From Gnetum montanum (Eukaryota; Streptophyta; Gnetopsida; Gnetales; Gnetaceae), in NCBI GenBank assembly GCA_015680685.1, contig MNCI01027444.1:268522-332521 (forward strand): 64,000 nt of DNA, read 5' to 3'. The notes beneath the pieces were generated by a model. It ran no database searches. It saw only the letters and a program-made list of their open reading frames with translations, and was not told the DNA's origin. Of this stretch, positions 35,100 to 46,030 are shown piece after piece. Numbering within the stretch: position 1 is the stretch's first letter; every line of letters starts with the position of its first letter. The translations under genes and the position numbers were made by a program.

Positions 35100-37330
35100 C
35101 TTTTAGTGCATAATTCCTTCAAGTATTTGGCATAAATAGGTGTATCTTTATAGCTTGCTCAAGTAGAATATGTAAGTATAGTTCCCTAAACATCTTCTCA
35201 ATATGAGCCTTAGTAGAAAAATCTTCTTTTAAACTTTTAGAAAAAGGTGGTGAAACCACTTTTCTAGTCTTAGGTGACGTTTGTTGGTCTGTAGATGGTT
35301 TATTTTCCAATTATTCATCCAATTTCTCCCAAATTAACTCCTCTTCTCTAGGTTTCTTTTCCTCGAATTAGGTTCAATAGTTTTCACACTTCTAATAGTA
35401 ATAGCATGTAGTTGTTCTTTATCCCTTTTTTTTTATTTTTGGGATTAGGCTTTAGTTGGGAGGGTAATTCACCTTTCGTTAAATCTTAAAATCATCTTTA
35501 GCTTTTAGCCATAAAGTATTTATTTTCTATAATAAAAGCATTAAGGCTTTGTGTCAAATGATTCAAATTCTCATCTATTATATTTCTAAAGGATCTAAAA
35601 TTACTTTAAGGTATTGGTACTTATTGTTGGTAAAATTTTCTAGGTTAAAATGAGGAAGGGGCTTGATTTCTCATTTGTAAGAAAGCCCTTACCGACTCTT
35701 GAGGTTCCTTATTGTAGTAGGCTAAGGTTGGACATTTTATGATGTCATGTTCATCATTTCCACATAGGCCACAAGCTTCCTCTTGGGTAATGTGGGCTTG
35801 TTTCTTGATTAACTTATTCAACTTATCTACATTTTTATTTAGTTGTTTGGTTTGATGAGTTACTCCTTAAATATCATTAGGTATAGGCCAATGCTTACTT
35901 TGATCTACTAATGAATCAATAATCCTCCAACCTTCATCCAGTGTAACATTTGAAATATTAACCTTACAAGCAAAGTCTACATTTTGTCTACAATGTGATA
36001 GTAAATCTTCTATAAAAATTTGTGTGATTTGATGGGCTAGGAATCCATGATTTTAATTCCTAAGGCATAATCCTTTGAACCTATCAAAAGCATCCTTATA
36101 ATATTCATCTTCCTTTTTTGTAAAGCTCGTTAATTGTTTCCTAAGTCTGTATAATATATCACTAGACAAGAAACATTATATAAATGTTGATTTGAATTCC
36201 TCCCATGATCCTATTTGGTTCGTTAAGGTTTGTATCCAAAAATCAGCTTTGTATTTCAATGTTGATTTAAAAGCTATCATTTTTGTCCTATCACCACCTA
36301 AAGCTGCCAACATAGCTATCATAGTTTTAAATTCTCTTACATGTGAAACTAGATCTTCCTCATTGGTTCCCTTAAAAGTAGATAATAAATGTGAGTTTTT
36401 GACTTTCATATCTCTCCTCAAAAGATATACTAAGAATCCTTGAGGAATGGTGGGCACTCTCTAGTTTAATAGATCCCTTAAGGTTTATCCTTAATGTACT
36501 TGACTTATAGGTATATTCGAACCTATACTTCAAAAAGAAAGAGGTATCATAGTTTGTGTTCTTAGAGGTGTAATTTAGAATGGTGATCTTAGTGTAAATT
36601 CAAAATATTCTCCTATTGGAATAGAAGATCGATTGGATATGGATACTGATATAGCTACTACTGTAAGTGGGTTTTGAAAATTTAAGATACTTATAGGTTG
36701 AGTGCTACCTCCTAAACTTGCTATTTGACTTAGGATTTGGATAATAAGAGAGTTTTGTTCTTTGAAAATGGTTAATGAGATAGGGTTTTTTGTATTTATT
36801 TTTATATTAAAATGATCAAGAAGAGGATTAAAGACCAATGAAAGTGAGAATTGTGTTGATGGTTCACTTTGCTCAAGTTCTTTCTTTGGTGATTCTGATT
36901 CTATATCTTACTCTACTAGTTTTTCCATTATGGAAGGTTGAGAAACATGACCTAAGGCTTGAGCTCATTAAGTAAATTTTTATGTTGATTGATCAAAATC
37001 TCCTCTATCCTTCTAGCATTGTTATGAATTAACTTTTTCCTTTCTTTTGCTACTTGGGTTTGTAAGAATTGGATTTCTTCCTAATTTCTAATAGGATTTT
37101 TAGGAGTTATAGATGTCTTAAGTGAAGTTTCCCCTTATTCTTCTAGATCTTCTACTTCAAAATTAAGTCTTTCTTGTTTAGGTTCTTCTAGAATATCCTC
37201 TAAATTAGGTGTTTTTGTACACTTATAATAGCATTTAGTGTTTTTAAGTGGTTAGATTCTAATATAGTTCTTAAAGTTTTTTTTAAGTTTCATGAAGTTC
37301 TCCTAACAAGCACATTCCTCAGCACATTCG
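35100..37330 (-). pseudogene. outer Athila-like element: gag remnant with zinc knuckle
   Basis: The capsid-like core reads TFKGTNEEDLVSHVREFKTM and IGSWEEFKSTFI at 36,457-36,176. A canonical zinc knuckle, CGLCGNDEHDIIKC (C-x2-C-x4-H-x4-C), lies at about 35,731-35,775. The N-terminal part (NPLLDHFNIKINTKNPISL) is near 36,830. A Lys/Ser-rich end lies at about 35,310. Frameshifts and stops break it. It lies between the primer site at 37,672 and the protease, as expected for gag. Confidence 0.7.
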
Positions 37331-37649
37331 TGAACAACTATACCCAAAAATTTGCAAACAAGGTTTACTACACTTGTGATAGTGGCTTTGAAAACTATTT
37401 TCTTGTAACCTTCCTTGAATTTGGGAATCAATGGAACTACAATTTTTCCTTAGCTTTTTCCTCTAATTTTTCTTTCTTTATTTTCCTTTTACAACTAAAA
37501 CAATTTTTAAAAACCATTGTTGAAATAAAAATAACAAAAGGAAAAGAAAGCCTACCTATTTATTAGTAATGTTCTATCTATCAAAACAAAGAAAATATAC
37601 TAAACAAAAGAAAACATACTAAACCCTTGATGTAGATTGAATTTGCTAG

Positions 37650-37672
37650 CCTTCTCACCAACAATACCAATT
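37650..37672 (-). promoter_or_regulatory. primer binding site of the outer element
   Basis: Minus-strand AATTGGTATTGTTGGTGAGA follows the LTR. It equals the Athila/Tat site TTGGCGCCGTTGCCGGGGA after C-to-T and G-to-A changes and one other substitution. Confidence 0.6.
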
Positions 37673-38762
37673 TGATGAGTTAGCCAAAATTTGGTCCTAG
37701 ATTAATTTCATTGTAACAATGTCACCTCATCTATGACTAACTCGTGAATCACATCTATGGAGAAATGGTCCAAGGTTGAAGAAAACTCAAGACAAATGAA
37801 CAATCAAACTCAGTGTCAATTAAATTCCAAACTAATGTCTTACACTCATAAGTCAAATCATAAACAAAAATTTAAATGCAAACTTAGCTTCTAACTTAAA
37901 TTCAAAACAAAAATTTGTGATTAAATCTAATTGAAGCATATAATTACAAAAAATAGAAAATACAAAGAGCATAATAGAGGTCTCACCTAATTTGTGATCC
38001 TGTTGCACTGTCTTCACAATGCAGTAACTCCAATAGCTCTTGTTGAACTCTAATGGTTTTATGTCATCATAAAATTCATTACAAATTCAAGATTACGTCA
38101 ATGGAACTTGGAATTCTTAACAGTCTAAATCCTCCCTATGCCTAAGGGCCTAGGAAGCTTTTATACTTAAAAAAGGAACTAAATTGGAATAGCAAAATGG
38201 GGAAAAGATTATTACAATAAAATTAAACAGTGATGTTGCTTATCATTGATTCTGGTAACATAGATCAATATCATTCATCCTTTACCTTGCTTAAACTTTT
38301 CACTTGAGTGGTTCTTGACAATATAAAACGTTAAGCAATCACTGGAGATCAATGGATTGATTAAAATCAATATGCTATATTGGTGTTGTAACTTGCATGT
38401 CACTTGACTTTGATTAGGCAATGTCCAACGACTAGGTTCAAGTGTATTGATTTCCATCACTGGATCAGTAGGAATCCATACATTTATTTTATATCTTGCT
38501 TATCAAAACCTTGTCGCTTGACCTTAGTGCTATTGCTTATCAAAACCTTGTTGCTTGACCTTAGTGCTATGATTCGTGGCCATGGATAAATTTCTTAACT
38601 TATCATTATTGTAGCCTACGCACTTGCAATGAATAAAGCTTAGGAAGAAAATTAAAATTAATGATGTGGATTGCTATTGATTTAAATCAATACCAATCGC
38701 TAGTAACAAATAGTTAAAAAATAAAAATTTTAATTACTTTTAATACTTTTGGGGACCTATCA
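37673..38762 (-). mobile_element. 5' LTR of the outer Athila-like element
   Basis: The plus strand starts TGATGAG and ends GGACCTATCA. On the minus strand it begins TGATAGG and ends CTCATCA, next to a primer site. Its length is 1,090 bp. Its right half matches 1,527-2,064. It lies about 460 bp upstream of the reductase start codon and points away from that gene. No target duplication could be confirmed. Confidence 0.65.
38496..38569. repeat. 37-bp tandem duplication inside the LTR
   Basis: Two adjacent 37-bp units (TTGCTTATCAAAACCTTG...) differ at one base. The related partial LTR near 1,820-1,850 has a single unit, so the duplication is specific to this copy. Confidence 0.85.
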
Positions 38763-39224
38763 ATACTCTACTCACACTATGCCAAATCCAGCCATAAAAA
38801 CAAAACACCTGCACTTTCGCAAATCCAGCCAAAAAGACAAAACGTCGACACTATTGAAACCCATGGCATGTAGGTCTCTTCTCGTCCAAGTCTATAACAT
38901 TTGGGTCGCAACGCTAATAAAATCCTTTCTGTTTCAGTTTCAGGGCTTTTAAAGCTTTTGCAGCGTAAGATTGGGTTTGGTCGGCATACATAAAGTAACA
39001 TGGCAAAGTAAACATAATAATGTCTTTCATTAATAAGCAGTTGATCTGCCCCAGCTTTCCACCATACACCCACCCCATGTTTTGGACACAGGTGAGATCT
39101 TTACGTTTCCACTAAAGTCTCACCTGCCCCTCAGAATCACAGAAATTTACATAACAACCAAGACACAGAACCAAGCATCTTCATTTTGTTCATTCCGAGT
39201 TTCCAACACAACAAAAAGAAATCG
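38763..39224 (+). promoter_or_regulatory. presumed promoter and 5' UTR of the reductase gene
   Basis: This 462-bp stretch lies between the LTR and the start codon and is less AT-rich than the surroundings. It holds CCACCATACACCCACCCC at 39,059-39,076, which resembles MYB-type AC elements of phenylpropanoid genes. No clear TATA box could be placed. The promoter role is inferred from position. Confidence 0.4.
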
Positions 39225-41119
39225 ATGGAGAAAAGAGTGTGTGTGGTTGGAGGAGGAGGATACGTCGGATCTCATCTGGTCAAGACTCTGCTGCAGAGAG
39301 GTTTCACAGTGAATGCGACCCTCAGAAACCCTGGTATTGTTATGTCCACCGAATTCTTCTTCTTCGAGTCTGCTATATACATCATCATTATTACAAGTGT
39401 AGTACAAATGATCCAGAGAACTTTCATACAAGAGTATGGATTTTGGATTTTGCATTGATTGAGAATTTTGCCATTAATTGTTAAAGCCCTAGGATCTTTT
39501 GATTCAATACTATATTTTTATTGATTTTTTAAGTTTAATATATTGTATATTGCTAATTCTGACAGCTCTAGAAACTAAAATTTATATATTTGATTTCCTA
39601 TTCTAAATGAACTCTTAGATGAAAAAAAAATGAAAAATGCTGCAAGAACATGATTACGTACTCTCTGATATTTATATCGATTTGTTCGATTTTCCCAATC
39701 GGATCGATTTTTCCAATCGGATTTATAAAAAGAGTTGTTCCCATTTTCCCAATCGGATTTATAAAAAGAGTTGACGATCCATAAATCGAATATGGGATTT
39801 TGCAGGTAACTCACAGAAAACACGGCCTTTGCTGTCACTGGAAGGAGCCCGTGAGCGTCTAAAGCTTTTCAAGGGCGATCTCAGCCAAGAAAATTCCTTT
39901 GATTCTGCAATAGAGGGATGCACACGCGTGTTCCTTGTTGCTAGTCCAATCGACAATGCTTTGTCAGGCATGTCCTATGTAAGATCTCACCGTAATATTT
40001 GTAAATTCATTAATCCACCAAAATTTAGTCTTTCATTTCGATTTAAGCTAACTACCCAAAACCTGTTTCACTCTTTATTTGGAATTCAATCTACTCAGGA
40101 CCAAGTTTCAGAGGCAGCAGAAAAGGGAGTGGTGAATGTGCTAAAATCATGCAGCAGAGCAAAGACTGTGAAGAGAGTTGTGTACACATCGTCTACTGTC
40201 GCAGCCGCTCCGCTCAACGAAAACGGAGAGATTATTGGAGTACTTGATGAATCCAAATGGACTCCTCTAAACCTTGCAAAAGATCAGAAATGGGTCAGTA
40301 GTAGAATAAAATATGCAAATCTTCGTAACTTTCCATTCCATTGTCTCTGTTGCTCCCTGGTTTGACATTTATTTACTCTACGGCAGGCTTATTGCATTTA
40401 CAAAACAGTAGCAGAGCAGGCGGCTTTCCGATTTGGGGATGAAATTGGAATCCAAGTTGTTTCGATCGGGCCGACCATAATCAGCGGTTCCTTCATCACC
40501 GAAAACTTTCCATTAAGCTCTCTTACTGTGCTGTCTCCACTTACTGGTCGGAAAAATTAGAAATTTTTTTCTCGGACTATTGCTTTTGTTTTTTGTCCCG
40601 GCTGCAACCATTTTTGTCTGTGATGCTGATCAATCCGTGTAATGAAATTCGGCAGGAAAGATACGTTTTTTTCAAGTGCTAAGACTCCAGAGGAAGTTCT
40701 TCGGGTGTATGTCGATGGTTCACATTGATGATGTGTGCGATGCTCATGTGTTTTTGATGGAGCACCCTTCTGCAACCGGGCGACACATCTGCTCCTCTGT
40801 TTCCACATCAATTTCAGGATATTTGGATTTCCTGCGCAGCAGATACCCACATCTTCCATTGAAAATCCAGTGAGTGCTGTGATTCTTCTTTACAAGAGAT
40901 TATTTGGTTTTGGGAAAGTGGAAATAGGAAGATATAAGGCAAACTTTGCGTTTCAGGATAAAACCGGACGAGGATGAGTATTCATCTGCAGAGGATTCTT
41001 CCAAGCTGAAGGAGATGGGCTTTGTGTTCAGACATGGATTAGAAGATATTCTTGATGATTGTGTCAGTGCTGCCCAATCGCATGGCTTATTGCCTCGAAT
41101 TACCCATCCGCGTTTATGA
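39225..41119 (+). CDS. DFR/ANR-family NAD(P)H-dependent reductase (extended SDR), six exons
   Basis: Exons by splice sites and frame: 39225-39333, 39806-39978, 40099-40293, 40387-40546, 40656-40869, 40957-41119. They give 337 aa with no stops, and every intron is GT-AG. The N-terminal Rossmann motif is [18 protein letters not shown] (residues 3-20), and the Arg in ATLRNPG is typical for NADPH preference. Catalytic Ser is in [11 protein letters not shown] (about 130) and the Tyr-x3-Lys motif in [10 protein letters not shown] (about 160). [20 protein letters not shown] and GRHICSS (about 240-260) are family signatures. Size and exon number match dihydroflavonol reductase, anthocyanidin reductase and relatives, which act on flavonoids in the cytosol. 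The exact substrate cannot be read. The family's usual D-P-E segment after the second conserved block is absent ([10 protein letters not shown] instead). It is the only intact gene in the window. A possible polyadenylation signal (AAATAAG) is near 41,196. Confidence 0.9.
39712..39780. repeat. short tandem repeat in intron 1 of the reductase gene
   Basis: CCAATCGGATTTATAAAAAG is present twice (about 39,713 and 39,749), each followed by AGTTG. A partial CCAATCGGAT lies just before them. Unit spacing is about 36 bp. Confidence 0.8.
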
Positions 41120-41739
41120 AATAGACAGGGGAAAAGCCTTTCTCCTTTGTATTTCACCTTTCACTGCTGCTAGTTTGAAGATGCATTTATACTGAAATAA
41201 GACGTGTTCAAACCCAAAGCTTTTCTCATTTTCGCTGATACCCAAATTAAGTAATGGACCATTTGAGTTATGTTCATGTCCAGATGACTGATAGGTTAAC
41301 GTATATCGTATTTGGAATTTTATCGCCCCTGTACAAGATTTTGAATGGTCTCTTGGATCACCTTTGGTGATTAATAGTTCCCGGGTCTCTATTTCATTAA
41401 TGAACTGATTAGAGAGGACTCAATTCAAGTAGCATAGTCTATGTATTTCCTTGGGAATTTGGTCTCATCAAATGTTTTTTTATTATGGTATACAATGTAT
41501 TAGAACTTGAAGCTTTATTATATTTTAAAATGCATAAGATTTGTTGGATATTATATTTTTATGAAAAATAAATATTGGTTTTTAGAAATTGAACAAGCAT
41601 TAATGGGAACAAGGTAAATTGAACCCTCCCAATCATTGCTACCGTTCTTTCTAAGAAATATTTCATTTTCTCAATCATTGCATTCTTTGAGAATATCAAC
41701 TATAGTCTCATGAATCCTAAAGAATTACTTTAGATAATT

Positions 41740-42130
41740 TACCTTGTTTTGAGGTATGCAAGCTAAGTGTATACAAGAAATATTGGTTTTTACAAATTGA
41801 ACAAGCACTAATGAGAGCTAAATATTTAAAAGAATTTATTATTTGCACATTGGTATCTCAAAAATAGGAGTTAAGATATGTATTTTTGTACCCAAGATAA
41901 TCAATTTGGTTTCATCCACATTCACTATAAGACAAAATAAGTGACAATAATTTTCTAAAAGTTGCAATATATTTTGCATACCTTATGTAGTAATAGAGAT
42001 CAAGATAGTATCATCTACATACAAAAGAAAATTCATTGCTCATGATCCAATTTTGATAGCATGACTATCTTACTCATTGCATAACCATTCCTGCATCTTT
42101 ATCAATAAAGATACAAATAAAAGTTAGAGA
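41740..42130 (-). pseudogene. LINE reverse transcriptase fragment
   Basis: The minus strand reads AMNFLLYVDDTILISITT, stop, GMQNILQLLENYCHLFCLIV, NVDETKLIILGTK, then VQIINSFKYLAL. The Y-V-D-D box and the following L.V...KT pattern and S.KYLG motif are those of plant non-LTR (LINE) reverse transcriptases. Stops and small shifts are present. It lies about 0.6 kb downstream of the reductase gene, in the opposite orientation. Only the palm and thumb region is recognisable. Confidence 0.7.
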
Positions 42131-42469
42131 TAGTGAACAACTTTTATATTAAGATATTGTCTTTTGAATTGTTAAGAAAATAAATTTTTTTCATTTTTTC
42201 TGCTATTAATAATTCCTTTTTTATTTCTTGTTATAGATTTTTTCGTTTATTTATATAAATACATACATTTATATTACCTTTTTTACCAAGGTAAAAGAAG
42301 ATATATAGGCATTCCTTCTATCGGACCTCATTAGTTTTGCATGCTTTCGTAGAATATAATTGGCCAGGCTTTTTCATGATTTGAGTTTCATGAAATCAAC
42401 TTAAAATCCGAGTCATCCAAAAAATATCTGTCCCCACCCCACATTCAGCACAACCACTACCCAACATGA

Positions 42470-42760
42470 CACAACTACCACTGCTTCGATAAAAGCTTCA
42501 CTCTGCCACGCTCATTTAAATGCATTATGGATACCCATAATGAACTTTATATTCAGCTTATGAATGCCTACAACGAAATTACTGCACTCTGTCACACATT
42601 TAAATGCGTTATGGATACCCATTATGAAATCTAGGTTATGGATGCCTATAACAAAATTGCATTCTTTTTTCGATGTATTATAGATGCTCATAATGAGATT
42701 TATCAGTTCATAGATATGTATAACACGTCAAGCACCGATGAACTCTCCCAACTGGACTAA
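42470..42760 (+). pseudogene. open peptide-repeat frame, copy A (one internal stop)
   Basis: One frame from 42,470 to the TAA at about 42,760 reads three similar blocks in tandem: FKCIMDTHNELYIQLMNAYN, FKCVMDTHYEI then stop then VMDAYNKIAFF, and FRCIIDAHNEIYQFIDMYN. It ends TSSTDELSQLD. The period is about 30 residues. A single TAG lies in the second block. The family is not recognised. The conserved frame suggests an exon of a real protein with internal repeats rather than random DNA. Confidence 0.35.
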
Positions 42761-43860
42761 ACAAGAACATAGAGGCAAGAAGCAGTAAATGAAGCATGAG
42801 ACTGGTGACACTAGACTTGCCGTGTCTCTACTGGCCTACTTAAGCTAAAAATTGTTATCTGCAGAAACCATGTATTTGTGAATGCAAAGATGTGATAGCA
42901 AGCATTTGACAGATGGATAACTCATCTTGGCATCAACATCGTTCATGAATGGGGCTTTATCCTTTCAACCCAACCCTTCTATCTCTTTCCAAAGAAGGTA
43001 ACTGAGTGAAATCAATCACACTAGAAGCAGTGTTTCAAGTAGTGCTTCAATCAAATCTAGATGATTGCCATTCTCACATCAGTGCTCTCTCAGTACAATG
43101 ATGCTGCTACAGTTGTTGATGTAAAGTTTTGCTGCTGCTCACATTCTTGGCACAACCTGCCTGTGAATATCGATTATGAAATCTATATTCAGGTTATGGA
43201 TGCCTATAGCGAAATTGCATTCTTTTTTCAATGTATTATAGATGCTCAGAACGAGATTTATCAGTTCATAGCTATGTTTAACACGTCAAGCACCGATGAA
43301 TTCTCCCAACTGGACTAAACAAGAACATAGAGGCAGGAAGCAGTAATTGGTGCATGCATGGTTGAGGCATGAGACTGTCAAAGTGGTGACACCGGACTTG
43401 CCGTGTCTCTACTGTCCTACTTCCTTACGCTAAAAATTGTCATTTGCAGAAACCGTGTATTTGTGAATGCAAAGATGTGTTAGCAAGCAAGTATTTGACA
43501 GATGGATAACTCATCTTGGCGTCAACATCGTTCATGAATGAGGCCTTATCCTTTCAACCGAACCCTTCCATCTTTCTCTACAGAATTAGTGAAATCAATC
43601 AAACTAAAAATAGTGTTTCAATGAAATAGTGCTTCAATCAAAATGATTGCCACTGCCACATCAGTGCTCTCTTAGTATAATGCTGCAGCTACAGTTGACG
43701 TAAAGTTTTGCTGCTGCTCACATTCATGGCACAACCTGCCTGTGACATGTAACCGAGTGAAATTAATCAAACCGGAAGTAGTGCTTCAATCAAATCTAGG
43801 TGATTACCACATCATTACTCTGGTGCTGCTACAGTTATTAACGTAAAGTTTTGCCATCGG
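42620..43860. repeat. about 580-bp tandem duplication, 2.2 copies
   Basis: The block from ATTATGAAATCTA (about 42,622) through CACAACCTGCCTGTGA is repeated from about 43,168 to 43,745. A third partial copy, including CAAATCTAGGTGATTACCAC and GTAAAGTTTTGCC, reaches about 43,860. Copies differ by scattered substitutions and short indels. The spacing of the TCATCTTGGC.TCAACATCGTTCATGAATG block confirms the period. Confidence 0.8.
43061..43318 (+). CDS. unidentified 85-aa ORF, copy B of the peptide-repeat frame
   Basis: The start lies in the duplicated block. The C-terminal half, YEIYIQVMDAYSEIAFFF, QCIIDAQNEIYQFIAMFN, TSSTDEFSQLD, is the second and third repeat of copy A with the stop absent and substitutions mostly conservative. 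The N-terminal half (SVLSQYNDAATVVDVKFCCC) comes from the spacer of the duplication and may not be translated. No family is recognised. It may be a terminal exon of a decayed gene. Confidence 0.25.
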   Translation: MIAILTSVLSQYNDAATVVDVKFCCCSHSWHNLPVNIDYEIYIQVMDAYSEIAFFFQCIIDAQNEIYQFIAMFNTSSTDEFSQLD

Positions 43861-43979
43861 TGAACAATGTGCATCATCGTTGCTAGGACCTGGACCAAAA
43901 GCTCTGACGTCGTTGCTAGGGTTTGCATCAGGAATTGCAGGCGCCACGGAACTGCAATGGCATCGCTTTCTGTGTTGGC

Positions 43980-44192
43980 TTAAGCATGGCTTCCACCGGA
44001 CCTGAAGCTGAAACTGTTAGGAGGACAAATTTCCTCCAGAGAATGTGAATACTTGCAGCGCGGAAACGTGCACTTGCCTCGAGGAAACTGGAAGCACACC
44101 CTATGGAAGCTATGCATCAAAAGAATCTGATTTGTGGAAGCGAGGAATCGAGGATTCGTGATTCTGAACGTGTCTGGGTACGTGTGCCTCAA
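43980..44192 (-). pseudogene. CCCH zinc-finger gene fragment
   Basis: The minus-strand ORF of 70 codons contains CFQFPRGKCTFPRCKYSHSL, a C-x7-C-x4-C-x3-H zinc finger. It is preceded by TNQILLMHSFHR and followed by SFSFRSGGSHA. The spacing and the aromatic and basic residues match plant CCCH proteins that bind RNA or DNA. Only one finger is present and no flanking exons were found, so a captured or leftover exon is more likely than a working gene. Confidence 0.55.
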
Positions 44193-44229
44193 GAAAAAGT
44201 GGGTACGGGTTCGTAGCCGGGGACGTGAC

Positions 44230-45289
44230 AGAGAAAATTTAAATATATTAGTTTTTTTAAAAAAATTAAATCTCGTATATCATAAAAATANATTTCTGCA
44301 ACAACCAAAATCACAGCAATAAAATGAAATCCTTTTGTTACTCAATCCAATATTTCCAAAAATGAAATTAAGCCTCAAGCCTCAACCAAATTTATAACAA
44401 ATCAGGTTGCTAATACTTTTGTTCAACAACTATCTATAAGTAGCACCCTAGGGACTACCTGTGAGTAGGGGGCCGGTTGAAGATGACCGTATTATAAGAA
44501 TACAAAACTTAACTAAACTAGGCACAGCCCAGAACTCATCTCACCTATAATGATTGAAAACCTTTCAGACACTGGAAAATCGGCACTAGTGATGATGAAG
44601 GAGAAAGTAAAAACAGAGCACCATGAGGTTGCATATGGCCATTGTCCAATGTGCTGGTGGGCTTCGTTGCTTTATAAGCAAACAGATTTTTAAAAAAGTT
44701 GAACAAGCATCCATCCGTCATCATGTTCATGACTCATGACCCATGACGATGACCCTGTTTTGTTTTTTCTTTTTTAAACAAAGATACGAGAAAAAGAGCA
44801 AAAACCAGCAATGAACAATAAACACGCGAGAATGTGTGAGTCATGGCGGAACCTTTGACACTCCAATAACCAGGCGAATTCATGCAAATGCAATGTTTTC
44901 CTCGCACGCCCCGTCCAAAACTTTCCGTATGACCCATACTTGCCCCTTCGGCCATCGGTTACCATAGTAGCCCTTTCGTGATTTCCGTGTGTTTGTTTAT
45001 TTATTCGTACTCCCTGTGGTCCGTCTCATGCCGATGCCATGAATCTTGCTTGCTTGCCTGTCACTTAACAATGAAATGAAATTTTTGATATGATTCAGAA
45101 CAGGAGAAGATATGTAAGATTTTAATGCAAAATGCAGACATCGCAAGAACTAAAAAGGCAATAACAATACGAGGCAAGGCAAGGCAAGGCGACCATATCA
45201 ATGTATATGTACAAATCCAGACAAACTTTCATTGGAAATTATGAAATACGTACCCACTGCGAATTTAATACGCTTCTGTACACGCTCCC
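44230..45289. other. mixed unassigned sequence
   Basis: No gene is supported. The stretch at 44,800-45,060 is richer in CpG than its neighbours and could be the promoter region of the following remnant. GGCAA is repeated about four times near 45,175. Confidence 0.4.
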
Positions 45290-46030
45290 GAATCCGACGT
45301 GAACAGTTCGTCAAAATTTAGAGGGAATCGCGAATCTCCGGCGCATAGTATGGAAGTTGTTGCCGTTGTTGTTATACCTGTCGGAACTCGGAAGGCAACG
45401 AGAATTCTGAGTTTGCAGAGCCAAATTCTCCCGTGGCCGTGGGAGCATCCATGGATGCCGTTAGTTCATTCTGAGAATTCCTCGCATTGAAAAGATTTTT
45501 TGCTTTTTGTTCTCCGTGGGCATTTCAAAACCGAAACCCCGCCAAAGCACAAAATGCTACCGCCGATGCTGCTTATGCTCCTGTGGTTTCTGCACGCAGC
45601 TTCAGCTTTGGTTCTTCTGCTGTCAAAGAATGCTAGGATCTACAAATCTTTTCTTGTTTCCCTAATGGCATTAGGGGCACCCAGGGATTTGACTTCTTGG
45701 TTCAGAGGTGATTAGGCCTGTGGACTGCATTTGTGATGTTTCTCTTTTGACTCTTCTACTACATCCCTGGTAATGTGGAGTTGTCTTTTTTGTTTATTGT
45801 GTTTGTCATCATCTCCCCGTTACAGATTCTCAACCAAAGGGTAACACAAACTAGTATGGTTGTCACCATGGTTGCAGCAGCGTACCTGAGCTTCCAGCAT
45901 TACAGAACTGTTGCGGGTTTCAAAGGTTCGTTTGAGAACGGGAATGTTATATGCACAGTTGCACTTACAGTACTGCCATGTGTTCCGTTGCTATTCCTTT
46001 CTCAAGGATTTGTATTTTTTTTTTTTTAAT
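45290..46030 (+). pseudogene. unidentified hydrophobic gene remnant, possibly two exons
   Basis: The segment is clearly less AT-rich than its surroundings. It contains MLPPMLLMLLWFLHAASALV (signal-anchor-like) at 45,554, ending FRGD and stop at 45,715. A second frame (45,775-46,029) has ILNQRVTQTSMVVTMVAAAY and VICTVALTVLPCVPLLFL, two likely membrane segments. TTACAG just before ILNQR looks like a splice acceptor, but the phase does not fit the obvious donor at the end of the first frame. No family is recognised. It may be a small plant membrane protein that has decayed or a misread exon pair. Confidence 0.35.

Noticed and set aside
39147-39455. 102-codon minus-strand ORF over exon 1 of the reductase
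   Set aside because: Antisense shadow of a well-supported exon with a clear Rossmann motif on the plus strand.
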